Part shown: in pieces, positions 25,196-36,992 of the stretch
Position numbering within the stretch: the stretch's first letter is position 1
How the letters are laid out: each line of letters begins with the position of its first letter
Origin: Anthopleura xanthogrammica
Lineage: Eukaryota > Cnidaria > Anthozoa > Actiniaria > Actiniidae
Direction: 5' to 3'
DNA length: 64,000 nt
NCBI GenBank assembly: GCA_964019055.1
Contig: OZ025209.1
Coordinates: forward strand, 10,957,981-11,021,980
Position numbers and translations under genes: made by a program
The notes under the pieces: generated by a model
What the model saw: the letters and a program-made list of their open reading frames with translations, nothing else
What the model was told of the DNA's origin: nothing
Database searches by the model: none

Positions 25196-25905
25196 GGATA
25201 ATGTCTTTTGCCTCAACACTAAATACCGTGTGCTTCTTTACGACCATCAAGTGACCACCGCTTATCTTAATATTACGTGATTCAGGTACAAGAATCTTAA
25301 GTCAAATTAAAACTTGACACAGACATATAAGGTGCCTTTTTGTAAATATTTTAAGCAAAGAAATAACTAACAGTTTAAAAAAATACTTTTTTTTTGTGCT
25401 TTTGGATGAACATTTTGCGTGTGTAAAAACAGGAAACTCTGTAATTTGTCATTCGGATAAGAATAAGATCAACGAGGAACCTCGAGACTTAAGCCAACAG
25501 TCAAGGAAGGAAATACGAAGAGATGTTTACTATCAAACAATACTTCAAAAAAACTAATATCTCTGGGATTAACATTCAAATAACCATAACAAACGTCTTG
25601 GTCAATTTTCTCTTCCCCTTAAAGGAGTTCATATCCGTCAGAAAAAGGATTATGAGAAAAGATAATAATGACTTTGTCCCTGGATACACTTCATCATAAA
25701 AAAGGCGGGAAATGACCTGACGCGTCTGCACAGCTGCAAACTTTTTGGCGCCAATCTGTTTGGTTAATCAAGTGGAAACCTGCCAATGTCAAAATTGTTT
25801 TTTCTTTCTTTATGAATTGAAGTTTTTTTCGGGCTAAATATATGTGTTTTCTGGTTTTGTTTTTCTAGATTCACAAGTGGCATTCAAAATAGGACTTGAT
25901 AAAAA

Positions 25906-27007
25906 ATGTATAGATCTAGGCTGTTGTTTGTCACGTTCATGGTAGCTGTTGTTATACACTCTATCTTAGCACAAGCACAACCAAAGGTGAGAATCAATTG
26001 AAATATTTTCAGTATAACCGCAATCGCTTCAAAGCAAAGGCACGGCTGCTTTTCAAGATGGCACAGGGAACTGTGAAGGGGATTATTGAATAAACAAATT
26101 TCTAAAATTAATAATAAGTAAGACACAAAATAAATATGTTTTAACTAGAATTTATGCCTTAGGCCCATTTTAGACGTCGAAATTCACAATTGCCTATGCA
26201 TTCAAAAAATATATAGGTTTTGCTCATTTGCATTAGATTCGATACATGTCAAATTTGACGTTTAAACCGGGCCTTATGCTCCTTTCCGTAGTTTCCAACA
26301 ATCCCTGAAGTCAGGGTAAAATTTGCATAAAATGGTAAACAAATTTAAATAAATGCATTGTAAAAATGTTCACCGTTATGCAAAATTTTCCCTAACGTCG
26401 ACCCCATGCTCAGAATCGTAAGGGTTTGTGGGGAATTTACGGAAAGGAGCTCATACTTGCGTCAAAGAATCGTAAAATGATGCATTATAGAAATATGAAT
26501 TTCGGTTTAGGTTGTATTTTCACAGTACTTTTTGACCTTCATGCAATTATTATGACGTTAAGATTTTCTTTTCTTTTTTTTTTTGTCTGTTAGTGTTCAT
26601 CGATCTTGAAGACAAGTTGTACTTTGAATGCAGAGTGCGCATGCTCAGGCCCACGCAAGTTTATTTGTAACTACAGGAATGTATGCAATCGAATGTCGAT
26701 TATCGATATCATGAGAAGACAGCGACCGGTGAGTAATTTAGAAAATAAATCAATCGATAGCATGGTGGCTATGACGTCACAAAGAAGAATTTGGAAGAGT
26801 ACATCTCCTTCCCCACCCCACCACACAGAAAAAAATCATGATGTTAAATAAACTTTTCACTCTTTTTTTGTTTCGCAGTGCCCGAATATATTCAAGAAAC
26901 GTTGTAGTACAAATCTCGACTGTCCTTGTAAAAAAGCAAAATATATCTGTGAAGATAGGGAATGTGTAATCAGGAGAGGCAAACCAACACGGAAAAGCCA
27001 ATACTAG
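25906..27007 (+). CDS. Gene A: secreted protein with two six-cysteine domains
   Basis: Unknown function. Three coding exons, 25906-25986, 26594-26728 and 26879-27007, give 114 residues; both coding introns are phase 0. A splice acceptor at 25869 implies an upstream non-coding exon. Exon 1 is a signal peptide (basic start, hydrophobic core, ILAQAQ cleavage region). Each later exon begins exactly at the first Cys of a domain: C-x7-C-x5-C-x-C-x7-C-x5-C in domain 1, C-x7-C-x5-C-x-C-x6-C-x4-C in domain 2. A dibasic linker (MRRQRP) separates the domains, and the protein ends in a basic tail. AATAAA lies at 27141-27146. The first half of the spacing recalls inhibitor-cystine-knot peptides but the second half differs, so a disulfide fold is likely and the family unassigned. 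Roles in venom, antimicrobial defence or mucus are all possible. Paralogue of gene B. Confidence 0.8.
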
Positions 27008-27140
27008 CTGTCATTAAAGATCCTTGCACCATTCATAAATTAATTTTAATGCTTCAAACGACTAAAACTTTATAACCCAAACCTGAAAAACTTGTAATTC
27101 TTCAAGCATCATCTTCGCTTATTTTCTCCTTTTTTCCAAT

Positions 27141-27146
27141 AATAAA
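27141..27146 (+). terminator. Poly(A) signal of gene A
   Basis: AATAAA 134 bp after the gene A stop; the first clear hexamer downstream. Confidence 0.5.
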
Positions 27147-27596
27147 TATGGCGGCCATTTTGAAATCTGTTTTTCCGGAGGAATTTAAGGAATGGGACGA
27201 GTTAATTTGGGTTAGGACACGAATTCAATATGTAGGTACTTCATGTATGGTAATTGTGACTCGTCCTTTGCTGTTAATAAAGAATGAGTAATTCATAATA
27301 CCATATATGAAGTATCATCCAGGCGATTTCAACTTTAGGTGCAAAAAGCAATGGTTGTCCAAATAGACCTTTTTGCTCTAACATTAAAATCGATATCCAT
27401 TGTCCTTCCTCAAAACAAAAAGACAAAACAAAATATGGAATTTTTAGAAGACAATAGACCCCTAACCTCATGACGTTTCATACCTTAACTACCAAAATCC
27501 TTTTCAAGATCTCTTTCATATTCAAATGTTAAAACCTTTGAGAATACCAAGACAATAGTGAAAATTAGCACAACAAAAAAAGCTACCGAAAATGAT

Positions 27597-27810
27597 GAAA
27601 CGTCATCATGCTTGAGGCCTATTGGTAGATAGCTGGGTTTCACTTGACGTCATTTCCTGTCTCGTGCGGAATGTTCCTCAGCTGAATCACAAGTTTTCAA
27701 TAGTATTTTTTCTGGTTGACAGCACATGGTGGTCAGTGTTTGACCACCATTAGGAGCAGATAATGAGATTCAAATACTTTTATCAGCTGATTGAAACCCA
27801 GCAATACCGC
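27597..27810 (+). mobile_element. Dispersed element, copy 1 of 2
   Basis: Shares CACTTGACGTCATTTCCTGT, GACAGCACATGGTGGTCAGT and AGATAATGAGATTCAAA with the reverse-oriented copy at 30170-30318. Internal palindrome GGTGGTCAGTGTTTGACCACC. Confidence 0.75.
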
Positions 27811-28539
27811 AAATCTGGCAAAGGGTCCCCATGCCAAACCTCGTGTGCATTAGTTTCTTAATACCTAGCTTTATTGGTTTGACTCTGGCCTAGAAACAAA
27901 AATAATACTCAAGGAAATTGTCTGAAGAATGGGAAAATTTTACGCCAAAACTAAAAAGCCCTACTGAAATTCAAAATTTTGAGTCTATTCCCAGCTATAA
28001 AACTAAAACAAAAATTTTAGACCATTTATTTTACTACTGGATGGATTTTAGGTTTGTAAAGAATTCGACGCTTGAAACAAACATACATGCAGAAGAAGAA
28101 AGTATAAACACGACACAATAAATAAATAAAGATATATAATTATATATATTTATGAATTATTAAACATTTAATAATACAGAACAACGTGAAATTGTCTTCA
28201 TAAATTACATTATGAATGTGTTTGCTTGCGATAACTGACGTTGATAATATGACAGTCACTATTTTGATCTTCGATTTATACTTATAAATTGTATTTGTTT
28301 TTCGCCTGTCATTAGGGACTCTACGTTTTTAAAGGGGGGGGGGGGTGGGCTGGAGTTTTTCGTCTTTAGAAATCAAAATTGTGGTGGCCCTCCCCCTTCT
28401 TTTTCTAAAAAAATCCATGGCCCCTCATTTAACACGAGAAAAAAAAGTGATGACCCTCCCCCACACAATCCAAATCGACTGTTTCTTCGAAGAGTAGCCG
28501 CATTTACGGCATTCATTGCATTTACGAAAAGCCAGTTTA

Positions 28540-29760
28540 TTTATTTATTTATTTAATAACTTTCCCAAAAATAAGGACCTACAATATAAAGATATATAAC
28601 AAACAAACGGAAATAAAAAATATACATACTAACAATAATATACTAAGGGAGGACAACAGAAGGGGGAAACTGAATTCCCATATAAAACTGTTTTCCTAAT
28701 ATAACTATGGACAGGAACACGTATACATTAATATAAAATTCTAAAAACATATGTTATTTAAATGTTTATGTACAAGATTGTATGAACAGATTACTGTTGA
28801 CTAGATAATAAATGTGACATTAAATTAGCTTGATTTAAAATGGCTTAAAGATTTAGTCGCAAAAAATATGGAAAGGTAGAGCAAACGCATTAAAACCATG
28901 AAATAAACGCAAAACAGACACAAACAAGCAGTGGCCATTCAATGACAATTAGTCACTATCACCCATCCAGAACATCCATCACACAAAGAACAAAGTGAAT
29001 ACCACAAGGGTCACTTGCGTATTTGTCTTTGTGCAATGGATGCCCCGGCCGAGCGACAGCGACCAAAAGGCACTACTTGTATTAAGTATCAAATTCTAAT
29101 TCATTCCATGGTCTTAACGCGCTTGCTCCAGTGAGTTTCAATCATTAATGTATCTATTGAAAAGTGAAAAATTAAAATAATTTGTATATAAAACAGATTA
29201 CTGTTAACTAGATAATAAATGCGTCATTAAACTTGATTTAAATTGGCTTAGAGATTTAGTCGCAAAAATATGGGAAGGTAGCGAGTTCCAATCATTAATG
29301 TATCTATTAAAAAATGAAAATTTAAAGTAATTTGTGCGGGCATGCTTAGGTCTCAGTTTAAAATTATGATTGGATCTTAAACGTGTTTCACCTATTAAGT
29401 CAAAGTACTTATTGCTGTGTATATCACAGAGTCCAAATAATATTTTGTACATCTGAACAAGACAGAGGTATTTCCTCCTTAGTTCTAGGGTAGGCCTATC
29501 TTTCCAAGAATTTTGTAATTTTATAGCTACAAACTGTTCTTTATTAATAATAATAATAATAATAATAAAAGCACTGACGATAGGAATGTTATTCTCATCG
29601 TAGCATTTGTCCACTGAAGGATCAGAAATTTGCTTTTCACACCGGGCAACTAAAGCGTCAATCAAAGACACTAACATGTATAAGCATTTATGGCGGACAA
29701 GTTTAGTAGTAGTGTAATTTATTAATAACCAAATTGTAGGTTGAATTGAGGACCACAACT
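28540..29760 (-). mobile_element. 5'-truncated LINE with C-terminal tail of reverse-transcriptase ORF
   Basis: A minus-strand frame over 29204-29758 contains RRKYLCLVQMYKILFGLCDI, RSNHNFKLRPKHARTNYFKF and YINDWNSLP, the typical carboxy-terminal region of CR1/L2-type LINE ORF2 proteins. A TAA microsatellite (29539-29568) encodes a run of Ile inside it. The 3' part is duplicated: ACAGATTACTGTT and the following ~90 bp occur at 28788 and 29193. The RT catalytic core is missing, so the copy is dead. Confidence 0.75.
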
Positions 29761-30059
29761 AGTTTACCACAACTAGTGCTTCATTACTTGATAGTTATGG
29801 TTTTGGATTTGCGTGGAGTTGGCTAAGGAAAGAGTGGTTGAATAGAATGAAAAAAAGTTGAGGAACTAAGGTGAAAGCGATGCAGGTAGATATTGTGCAT
29901 GGATGTCCCCTAGACTTACCATAAGTCGATCTATATCTTTAACCGGGCCTAGGAGCGAGCGAAAACTAGAATTCGAAGCGAGCGAAGCCCCCCAAAAAAT
30001 CATAAATGATAAAGGGCTTTTAGAAAGCACGTTGCCCCTGACAACATGTATTTTTCAAC

Positions 30060-30116
30060 GACAAAACTTCGTGACAAAACTTCGGTCGTTCCAAGCTCAA
30101 CTGAGAAGCGTAGTAT
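30060..30116 (+). mobile_element. Half copy of the 9187-9306 MITE
   Basis: Contains AAAACTTCGGTCGTTCCAAG and CTCAACTGAGAAGCGTAG, as in the right arm of the ANAPC7-intron element. Confidence 0.75.
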
Positions 30117-30169
30117 TTACGAGTTACGTTTTTCTGCCAAGCAATTTTTGAGTTTCAATGATCTGATAA

Positions 30170-30318
30170 GTCTTTGAATCTCATTATCTCCTCTAAATGA
30201 TGGTCAAACACTGACCACCATGTGCTGTCAGCCAGAAATAATTATATTAAAAACTTGGGATTCATCTGATGAACATTCTGCACGAGACAGGAAATGACGT
30301 CAAGTGAAAAGCAGCAAT
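30170..30318 (-). mobile_element. Dispersed element, copy 2 of 2
   Basis: Reverse-oriented relative of 27597-27810, including TGACCACCATGTGCTGTC and ACAGGAAATGACGTCAAGTG. Confidence 0.75.
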
Positions 30319-30339
30319 TGGTCAAAATGCATCTCCCCC

Positions 30340-31180
30340 CCCCCCCCCTAATGATAAATCCCTACTACCTAAGGGCCCGATATTTTGACTGAAATCGAAC
30401 ACCGCGATTATCATGTAAGAGTCTCAGACAAGCTCTCTCTCTCTCTCAATTGCATTTCATAGTCCATTAGAGATCCAAAGATAGTGTTTGATTCAATATA
30501 CTATATAGTGTCGCCCATGGAAACCATTGATGCTTGAACTTACCTCTTGAATGAGTAAATATATACAGTGAGCGAACAAGGATGAACCCAAGTGCGTCCC
30601 CAAAATATCTTATCTATAGAAGAGCCACTCTGTGGAAACACTGATAAATTCCCATTAATTTACTTCAATCTTCTTCTTCTTATCTAGACCTCAAAATAAA
30701 AGACTCAGTAATGGACGATTATTTGATTCAGTTTTCACATCCTCGATTAATTTTATTAAAAGTGGTTTTCCTGTGATGTACATCGTGCAAATGGTGACTA
30801 CATCAGCGATTTCATACAATACGTGCTCATAATACATCGACTAATTTTACAGTCTTTGACATAGGAAGACATTTTTATGATATCATAAAATGAGTATAGC
30901 CTCCGTTGCAGACGTTTTATGTGGTTCGCTTCAGTTATTCAAATGCTGGCTAAATATTTTAGTGGGTGTGTTTTAATTTGCTAATAATAATGCAAAGTCC
31001 TAATTTACTTCTATTTTTAAAAAGCAAACTAAATGTTCGTTTAATGCTCTCTTTTCGACACTATATTTTAATAACAGTATTATTGTTGGTGTAGGGTGAT
31101 TAGTAAAAGCATATCAAACATGCAAGCAATCACTGTTGAAGTGGTCAAGGCTTGCAGCACTTCCATTCCACATCGGAAGA
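30340..31180. other. Intergenic DNA downstream of the minus-strand gene
   Basis: Nothing coding seen. Contains a poly-C run near 30337-30347 and a short CT repeat at about 30432-30446. It presumably includes the 3' UTR of the minus-strand gene. Confidence 0.4.
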
Positions 31181-31181
31181 T

Positions 31182-32114
31182 CTACTTCCTCGTTCTTTTA
31201 TGTCTTGCCTTGGAACTGGGTCCTGGGCCAGATCTGTTGTCATGGCCTGCAGCTCGGCTGGGTGCCTTTCGCTTACGAGTTTGATCGCTTCCACTAGGAG
31301 CCTTGCTTGATTCTTCTTCAGCCTCTTCTCCCTCTCCCTCTCCCTCTCCCTCTCCATTTCCCTCTCCATCTCCATCTCCCTCTCCCTCTCCCTCTCCCTC
31401 TCCCTCTCTCTCTCCCTCTCCCTCTCCTTCTCCCTCTCCTTTTCCCTCTCCCTCAGTGATGTGTTCCCCTGATGGCATGATTATTCTGTCGGTGAATATC
31501 CTGCGAATGACCGCATAAAATTCTTTGGCAAAGTTCTCTATTTCGTGAAGTTGCCTTACAGCTTGTCGAATATTATCATGACCAATGGATTTGGTCAGCT
31601 CAAACAAGAGAATCTGGGGATTCATCTTTTGCACATCGAGCACGCAAACCTGCATGTAGTAACAAAATACATTTTCGGCGATATCCTTTAGGCCCTCAGA
31701 TTTGAACTGGTACTTGTAATATAAGTAGTCAATTCGCAGAACAGTGTTGTTGGCAAACACCACGTTGGAATACTGTTCTTCCGTTTCGCCAATTGATGTA
31801 TTCCCCAAGAACTCGTTAAGAGCTATTGATATCATACCTACGATTCCAGAAAGAAAGTCGCCTTTCAAGATACTGCCAATGGATTTCTGAATAGCTGCAG
31901 AGGGAGCGCTTTTAGCTTCGATGTGGTATTTCTTCATACTGTCAACGATCGCAAGAATGGGCAAATCTTTGTTTTCCTTAGCATTAAGAATCATCCCGGA
32001 AGAAACTGCTGAGAGCTTGTTGGCAACTATCTTTTGTAGTCTCTCGAGCTCCTGCATTGCCTCTAGATTTTGTTTTTCTTGTTGCTCTTTAAGTTTATCA
32101 GAAATGTTCCCCAT
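31182..32114 (-). CDS. Intronless gene for a 310-residue protein of unknown function
   Basis: I do not recognise a family. The ATG has a strong Kozak context (AAAAAGATGG). Visible parts: residues 7-34 charged and amphipathic, probably coiled-coil; 84-103 hydrophobic and glycine-containing (KGDFLSGIVGMISIALNEFL), a possible membrane-inserting helix; 110-215 an alpha/beta-looking region with several aromatics; 221-263 a near-perfect Gly-Glu repeat encoded by a GAGGGA-type hexanucleotide array (31318-31455); 264-310 a Ser/Lys/Arg-rich tail with TRKRKAP and KARHKRTRK, possible nuclear-localisation signals. The N-terminal MGN raises N-myristoylation, but Asp rather than Ser/Thr is at position 6. 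A TATA-like box lies ~75 bp upstream. A single uninterrupted frame with normal composition outside the repeat argues for a real gene, possibly a retrocopy. Confidence 0.72.
   Translation of the reverse strand: MGNISDKLKEQQEKQNLEAMQELERLQKIVANKLSAVSSGMILNAKENKDLPILAIVDSMKKYHIEAKSAPSAAIQKSIGSILKGDFLSGIVGMISIALNEFLGNTSIGETEEQYSNVVFANNTVLRIDYLYYKYQFKSEGLKDIAENVFCYYMQVCVLDVQKMNPQILLFELTKSIGHDNIRQAVRQLHEIENFAKEFYAVIRRIFTDRIIMPSGEHITEGEGKGEGEGEGEGEREGEGEGEGEGDGDGEGNGEGEGEGEGEEAEEESSKAPSGSDQTRKRKAPSRAAGHDNRSGPGPSSKARHKRTRK
31318..31455 (+). repeat. TCTCCC hexanucleotide array inside the minus-strand gene
   Basis: An imperfect CCCTCT hexamer array with TTC and ATC variants. It stays in frame and encodes the Gly-Glu repeat of the minus-strand 310-residue protein. 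Confidence 0.93.
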
Positions 32115-32181
32115 CTTTTTGCTTGTTTGGGTTAGCGATCTGAATCAAACCATCCAATGCTGTGTAAAGTCTTGTGAACGT

Positions 32182-32194
32182 GTGCTCCTTATAA
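32182..32194 (-). promoter_or_regulatory. TATA-like box of the minus-strand gene
   Basis: The minus strand reads TTTATAAGGAG about 75 bp before the ATG at 32114, the expected spacing for a short, unspliced 5' UTR of about 45 bases. Confidence 0.5.
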
Positions 32195-32635
32195 AGAACG
32201 CAAGTCATGGATGGCTACATGCATGTACCACAAACCTCGCCCACTAGGAGCTGGAGCATATGTCGAATGGCTTGTCTGGGGTAGCGATCGGAATGAAGCC
32301 ATTCAATCAGTACTGTGTACACTCCTCCACGCATCGGCGGCGGAAGCTGAAAATCATTGGAGGAGGGGCACTACAATATTTTTTTTCTTTTTTTACAAAA
32401 TACAAAATACAGATGACTTTAAAAATATTTATGATTTATAGTTTATGATTTATCCAAACCACAATTTGGGGGTTTCCGCCGCCCCTGCCACGGGATGTAC
32501 CTTTTGAATCAATTAGAGTCATAGATGGCTCCATTAGGAGAGCATATGCATAACATAATGGCTTGTCTGCATGGGTAGCGATCTGAATCAAAACATCCAT
32601 TACTGTGTAATCACTTAGAGTCATAGATGGCTCCA

Positions 32636-32839
32636 TTAAATGAAAATAAATAAATAAATGAGAAATAACAGTAGAATCCACCGAGTGGCTCTTCCTCCAC
32701 TGCATTCCAATAGGAATTTAGAAGTTGATTTTTGAGGAGGAAGGAAAAACCGGAGAACCCGGAAAAACCCTTGAAGCACAGGAGAGAACCAACAAACAAT
32801 TCTACTCACATACGACACCGAGCCCAGCGGGGCTCGAAG
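32636..32839 (-). mobile_element. tRNA-derived SINE (family 2), head-truncated copy
   Basis: Closely matches, in reverse, the body of 2905-3168 (GAATCCACCGAGTGGCTCTT, TTGAGGAGGAAGG, CCTTGAAGCACAGGAGAGAA, ACATACGACACCGAGCCCAG). The A-box end is missing. It is inserted within the repeated promoter block of the minus-strand gene, splitting one unit. Confidence 0.88.
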
Positions 32840-33352
32840 GAGAGCATATGCATAACATAATGGCTTGTCTGCATGGGTAGCGATCTGAACCAAACCATCA
32901 ATTGTTCTGTAGGCTACGTAGTTTTACACAGGATGCAAGCGAGTTTGACGCACGGGTAGTTACCTCACTCATTAGTTGGAGAGCATAAAGGCTTGAATCA
33001 CGTACAGCCATATGCATAGATGACTGCCACACTCACTAAAAGCTAATGGAGTGATCATTGAATTAACGTTAAGAGATAAATATCATTACAAAAGGCACTT
33101 ATGCAAAGAGTCATAAATAGCCTGATTTCGTGCTCTTTGCCCAAATAGGAAAAAATCCTTTCGTTTTTTTTTTTTTTATTACACTTAGTACGTGGTTTGA
33201 ATAGCTTTGATTTTTCTTATGAAAGTATGGATACGCAAGAATGGATATTTTGACTCCTTCCATGTGACGTGAAGCTAGTGTCAAAAGGATGACTGAGAAA
33301 TATCTATACTTGGGCATAGAGTGATTTTACTTAAACCATGCATATATAGAGG

Positions 33353-33749
33353 ATACTACACGGTGGCGAGAAAATATGAAGTTTATCTTTGAGTGGTGAA
33401 AACTTAACCGAGAAGATAAAAATCATTTATTATATGAAATAGAGTGTGATATTGAGTGACATCAAAATGATAAAATTGATATTCCCACTCCCACCAGTGG
33501 CCAGTGGGGATACGATTTATATCAACACTGGTGGTGTCAAATTTCGACCAAAGTCAAATTCTCCATTATTTTTCATTGAAGATTTCATATAATAAACAGA
33601 ACATTACATGGTCGCGCGGAGATACGAATTTTAACTTCTCGTGCTGATATTATTTCTCACGAGTGAGCGCAGCGAACGAGTGAGAGATAATATCAACACT
33701 CGAAGATAAAATTCGTATCTCCGCGCGACCATGTAATATCCTCTATATC
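33353..33749. mobile_element. MITE, ~400 bp, with internal palindrome
   Basis: Termini TATATAGAGGATACTACACG and (complement of the right end) TATAGAGGATATTACATGGT. A second long palindrome at about 33600-33735 (ATTACATGGTCGCGCGGAGA and its complement) suggests nested or duplicated ends. Confidence 0.75.
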
Positions 33750-35190
33750 TTCACTGAAACCAACGTGTATTTTTTTTATTATATAGACACATCCCGGTAA
33801 AAAAAATCGCCATTTGGCACCCATTTTGACTTATCCTGAGTGAGAAAAGATAGGATGTGACGTCATTGATATTTTCACGTGTGAGGATATGGAAAATATG
33901 TCACGGAGGTCCCGGATGTAGTTTGAATAAAAAAAATACGAGTGGCATATTTCTCAGTAACTGAAAACACTATTGTCTATATAATAAAAAACAAATATCA
34001 GTTATATGCTTGTTAATGTGCAATATTCAAATAGACAGAAAAGAAAACAATGAAGCCTCTAGTAGTCAGTACTAACTATTTCAAAGGTTAAGTGAAACCA
34101 CCTTAGGATCTACCAATTAAAGTGCATATGAAGCGAACCGGGTTTTGATCCTTTTTAAAAGTATATTATCTGAAATCTAAAATCCGAAAATTTCAGAGGA
34201 TTTCAACGAAATCTTAGCTTCACGAAGTTAAAGAAACGAATTGGTAAATGTAGTGCTCACTCAGCCATGGATGGAAGTGCTCTCTTGATCTCCGTATTTA
34301 CATTGCTTTTTCCTACCGGGCTGAAGTTAGCCGCACATTCAACCGCACATTCGACTTTCGATCATAAATCGCGAAATCGAAAGTAAACCCCACTCGAAAA
34401 CCACCTAATATTGTGTAGAAAATTACCGGCTTCTTCCTGATTTCAATAATATTTGGCACAAATCGGTTGGAAGCTCCCGGCATACCATAGCACTAGAAAA
34501 CTTTTTGAGCGTTCGCTCGAATTACAAATGTATTCGATTCCTCTAAAAACCAAAAACCAAATTGATATTGCTCTACTCTAACCAGGGCAGAGGATTTAAA
34601 ATTTCTACCTTGTATATTTGGAATTATATCACTCCGTACAACAACGTACAACACCAACAGTTGTTATGTTCATGTTTCATTTTTTGTTTAGTGATATTGT
34701 GTCTATGTAAAACGTCAGTGTGTTTAAGGCCATTATTATATAGGATCAATGTCAACCTTCTTAGAAATCATTACAGTGTACTGGTCCATAGATAATGGTC
34801 AGCTTCCAGTTGTTTAACTGCGACAAGAAAAAACACTTACCAATGCTCATTGCTACACTCAGATCGAGACAAAAGTCGCGACAGGGTAATAGGGCGATAG
34901 ACTACCTCGTTGTCAATCAAATATATTGTTGCCATGTTCCCGGCTTCACGAACTCTAACGATATATTTTATTAAATAACGCTAGTTTGTGGTTAGCGGGT
35001 ATGTTCTTATAAACAATAACCACAACTGACAGACAAACAGACAAACAAACAGATAGAGGTTTTCTGATAGACTGATGATATCTTAGGATAATATGGGTAG
35101 TGCGAAATATTGGCTTGTCGCTTCAAAAGTGTTAATTTGCAGCTATTTTCATAAACCCATGTCCTCAAGGCATTTTCTTTTGAAAATAAA
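33750..35190. other. Intergenic DNA
   Basis: No gene seen. Contains a weak ACAAAAGTCGCG-containing fragment near 34870, shared with 20.2-20.4 kb. Confidence 0.45.
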
Positions 35191-35192
35191 GC

Positions 35193-36240
35193 TGTGACGT
35201 ATTTCTGGGTGCAACTGCTTACTAAACCACAAAAATAAAGTAAAAAATGTTCTCAATGATTTAACCTCCACCGAAATTGCAAATTTAGGCGAAGTAAGAA
35301 AAATCAGCTTTATAACACTGCTTTTCGTTTTCGATTGGGAAGTCGTTTTTGCATACGATTGACGTCACACTTAAAAGCTCTTCTAGCTTCCAAAAAAATA
35401 GCCGCTAAGCGCAACGTAAAATCGAGCATCTCTCGTAATGTATAATGGACACATCATCACAAGGTACAAAAATTATGCCTCGCTGTTTTAAGTACAACTG
35501 CTTCTCTTTTCATCAGTTATGGAGCTATCTATGTATTTTCTCTTCAGTGCTCTTTCATATTTTTGAATACCTTAACCTCTTCCGACCATATCCAAGTGCT
35601 TGATAGTTCGAGTTCTTGTACTCATACCCCACTTATCCACTTCACTGCAAATCGCCGCAAGCTCTACAAACCCTTTGATATTTCAAGGGATTTGATTGAT
35701 TAAACAGAAGAAGGCGCTGATATTGTTAGTACTTGTGGAAATTATGAAATTGTAGGTGCAAATAAGTGAACTATTATTTTGAATTTGCAGTCAGGAGTCA
35801 TGTTTATGAGTCCTTTTACTAGTTTTCTCTGACTTCTTAAATGTTTTTTAAGTGACGGTGACGTCAGTCAGTCCTATACTGATGAGATTTTTTGAAACGA
35901 CATTCCGGGTCCTAAAAGAAAACTGAGCAGTTCTATGAAGATATTGCTTACTTTCTCTTCATGAGAAAGGATCCTTTGTCCCTAGAGTATTTCAGTAGTT
36001 TCTGTGTCTATTCATTCTACCTTAGCTTCGTTTCTTCCCTTGGGTTTACTTATGCAAATTCTGTTAGTTTTATCATTATCATCATCATCATCATCATCAT
36101 CATCATTATTATTATTATTATTATTCAATTTGTTGTTCAAAGTTCTAGCTAATAGTTTCAGGTGGAGGTTAAATCGCTGAGAACATTTTTCGCTATATTT
36201 AAGGGGTTTTGTGAACAGCTGGACCCGGAAATACGTCACA
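35193..36240. mobile_element. Non-autonomous DNA transposon, ~1.05 kb, ~80-bp terminal inverted repeats
   Basis: The left end TGTGACGTATTTCTGGGT is the inverse of ACCCGGAAATACGTCACA at the right. The arms continue ~80 bp to AATGTTCTCA and GATTTAACCTCCACC. The interior has no transposase frame and an ATC/ATT microsatellite at 36079-36125. Confidence 0.82.
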
Positions 36241-36893
36241 AATGAACTGAAACTCTATACATTTCTGAAAGCTTGATATCCAATTGTAAACTTTTAAAAA
36301 GTTTGAGAAAAGTAGCAATAAAATTCATAGAATTAAAGTGAACGTTTATCGGTGTGTAGTCTTCAAAACGTTGTAGTAAAGAATGATAATATTCAGATTC
36401 ACAGATAGGCCAAACGCATATAAAACTGAGTGATGCTACATAAGCAATTTTGAATATCATAATTTGGAGAAAGGATGGGGAAAGGACAGTGCTGACAAAT
36501 GATAAACAACTACAACAAAAAGCACTTCGAGAACAGCTTGTGAATCGCCATAAAATATCGTTTATTGTATATCTGAACTATATTTCAATATATTATTTGT
36601 GTTTATAATTTATGTGTGAGAACAAATAAAAGCGGTCTACTGAAAAAAGTCTTGTTCGCGTATGTCACAATAACATAACTCATACGAAAGGAATCATTTC
36701 TGCGAGGCCTAGGGACTGACTGCCTGTTGCTAACTGACAAATCTGTGGCCAACACAATTTTCAATGAAACCTATGGGTTTTTAGTTTCCATTCTACGAAA
36801 TTGAAACCGCAAAAACACGAGAAAACGTGGAGAAACATGAAAAACGCTTTAGTTTTTATGTATTTATATACATAACTTTCAACAGATAATAAG

Positions 36894-36988
36894 CAATTAT
36901 TGGACGAGGTTGAGCAAAATATCGTGATTTGTTAGTGGCAAGACACTAAAAAATCTCGATATTTTACGATAACCGAGTTCAATAATTG
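36894..36988. mobile_element. Short palindromic MITE
   Basis: CAATTATTGGACGAGGTTGA pairs with AACCGAGTTCAATAATTG, with a further AATATCG/CGATATT pair inside. Almost the whole element is one hairpin. Confidence 0.75.
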
Positions 36989-36992
36989 TTTT

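Larger units (their letters stand above)
32125..32930. repeat. Imperfect tandem repeat of the minus-strand gene's promoter/5' UTR
   Basis: A block centred on GGTAGCGATCTGAA-CAAACCATC followed by ACTGTGTA appears at about 32130-32175, 32280-32325, 32575-32610 and 32876-32905. Flanking ATAGATGGCTCCATTA and GAGCATATGCATAACATAAT segments are shared by the distal units. The most proximal copy is the 5' UTR of the 310-residue gene. Confidence 0.75.

Noticed and set aside
32436..32705. Minus-strand repeat peptide containing MEPSMTL motifs
   Set aside because: It is a translation of the duplicated promoter units; other units read in different frames, so selection on a protein is not supported.
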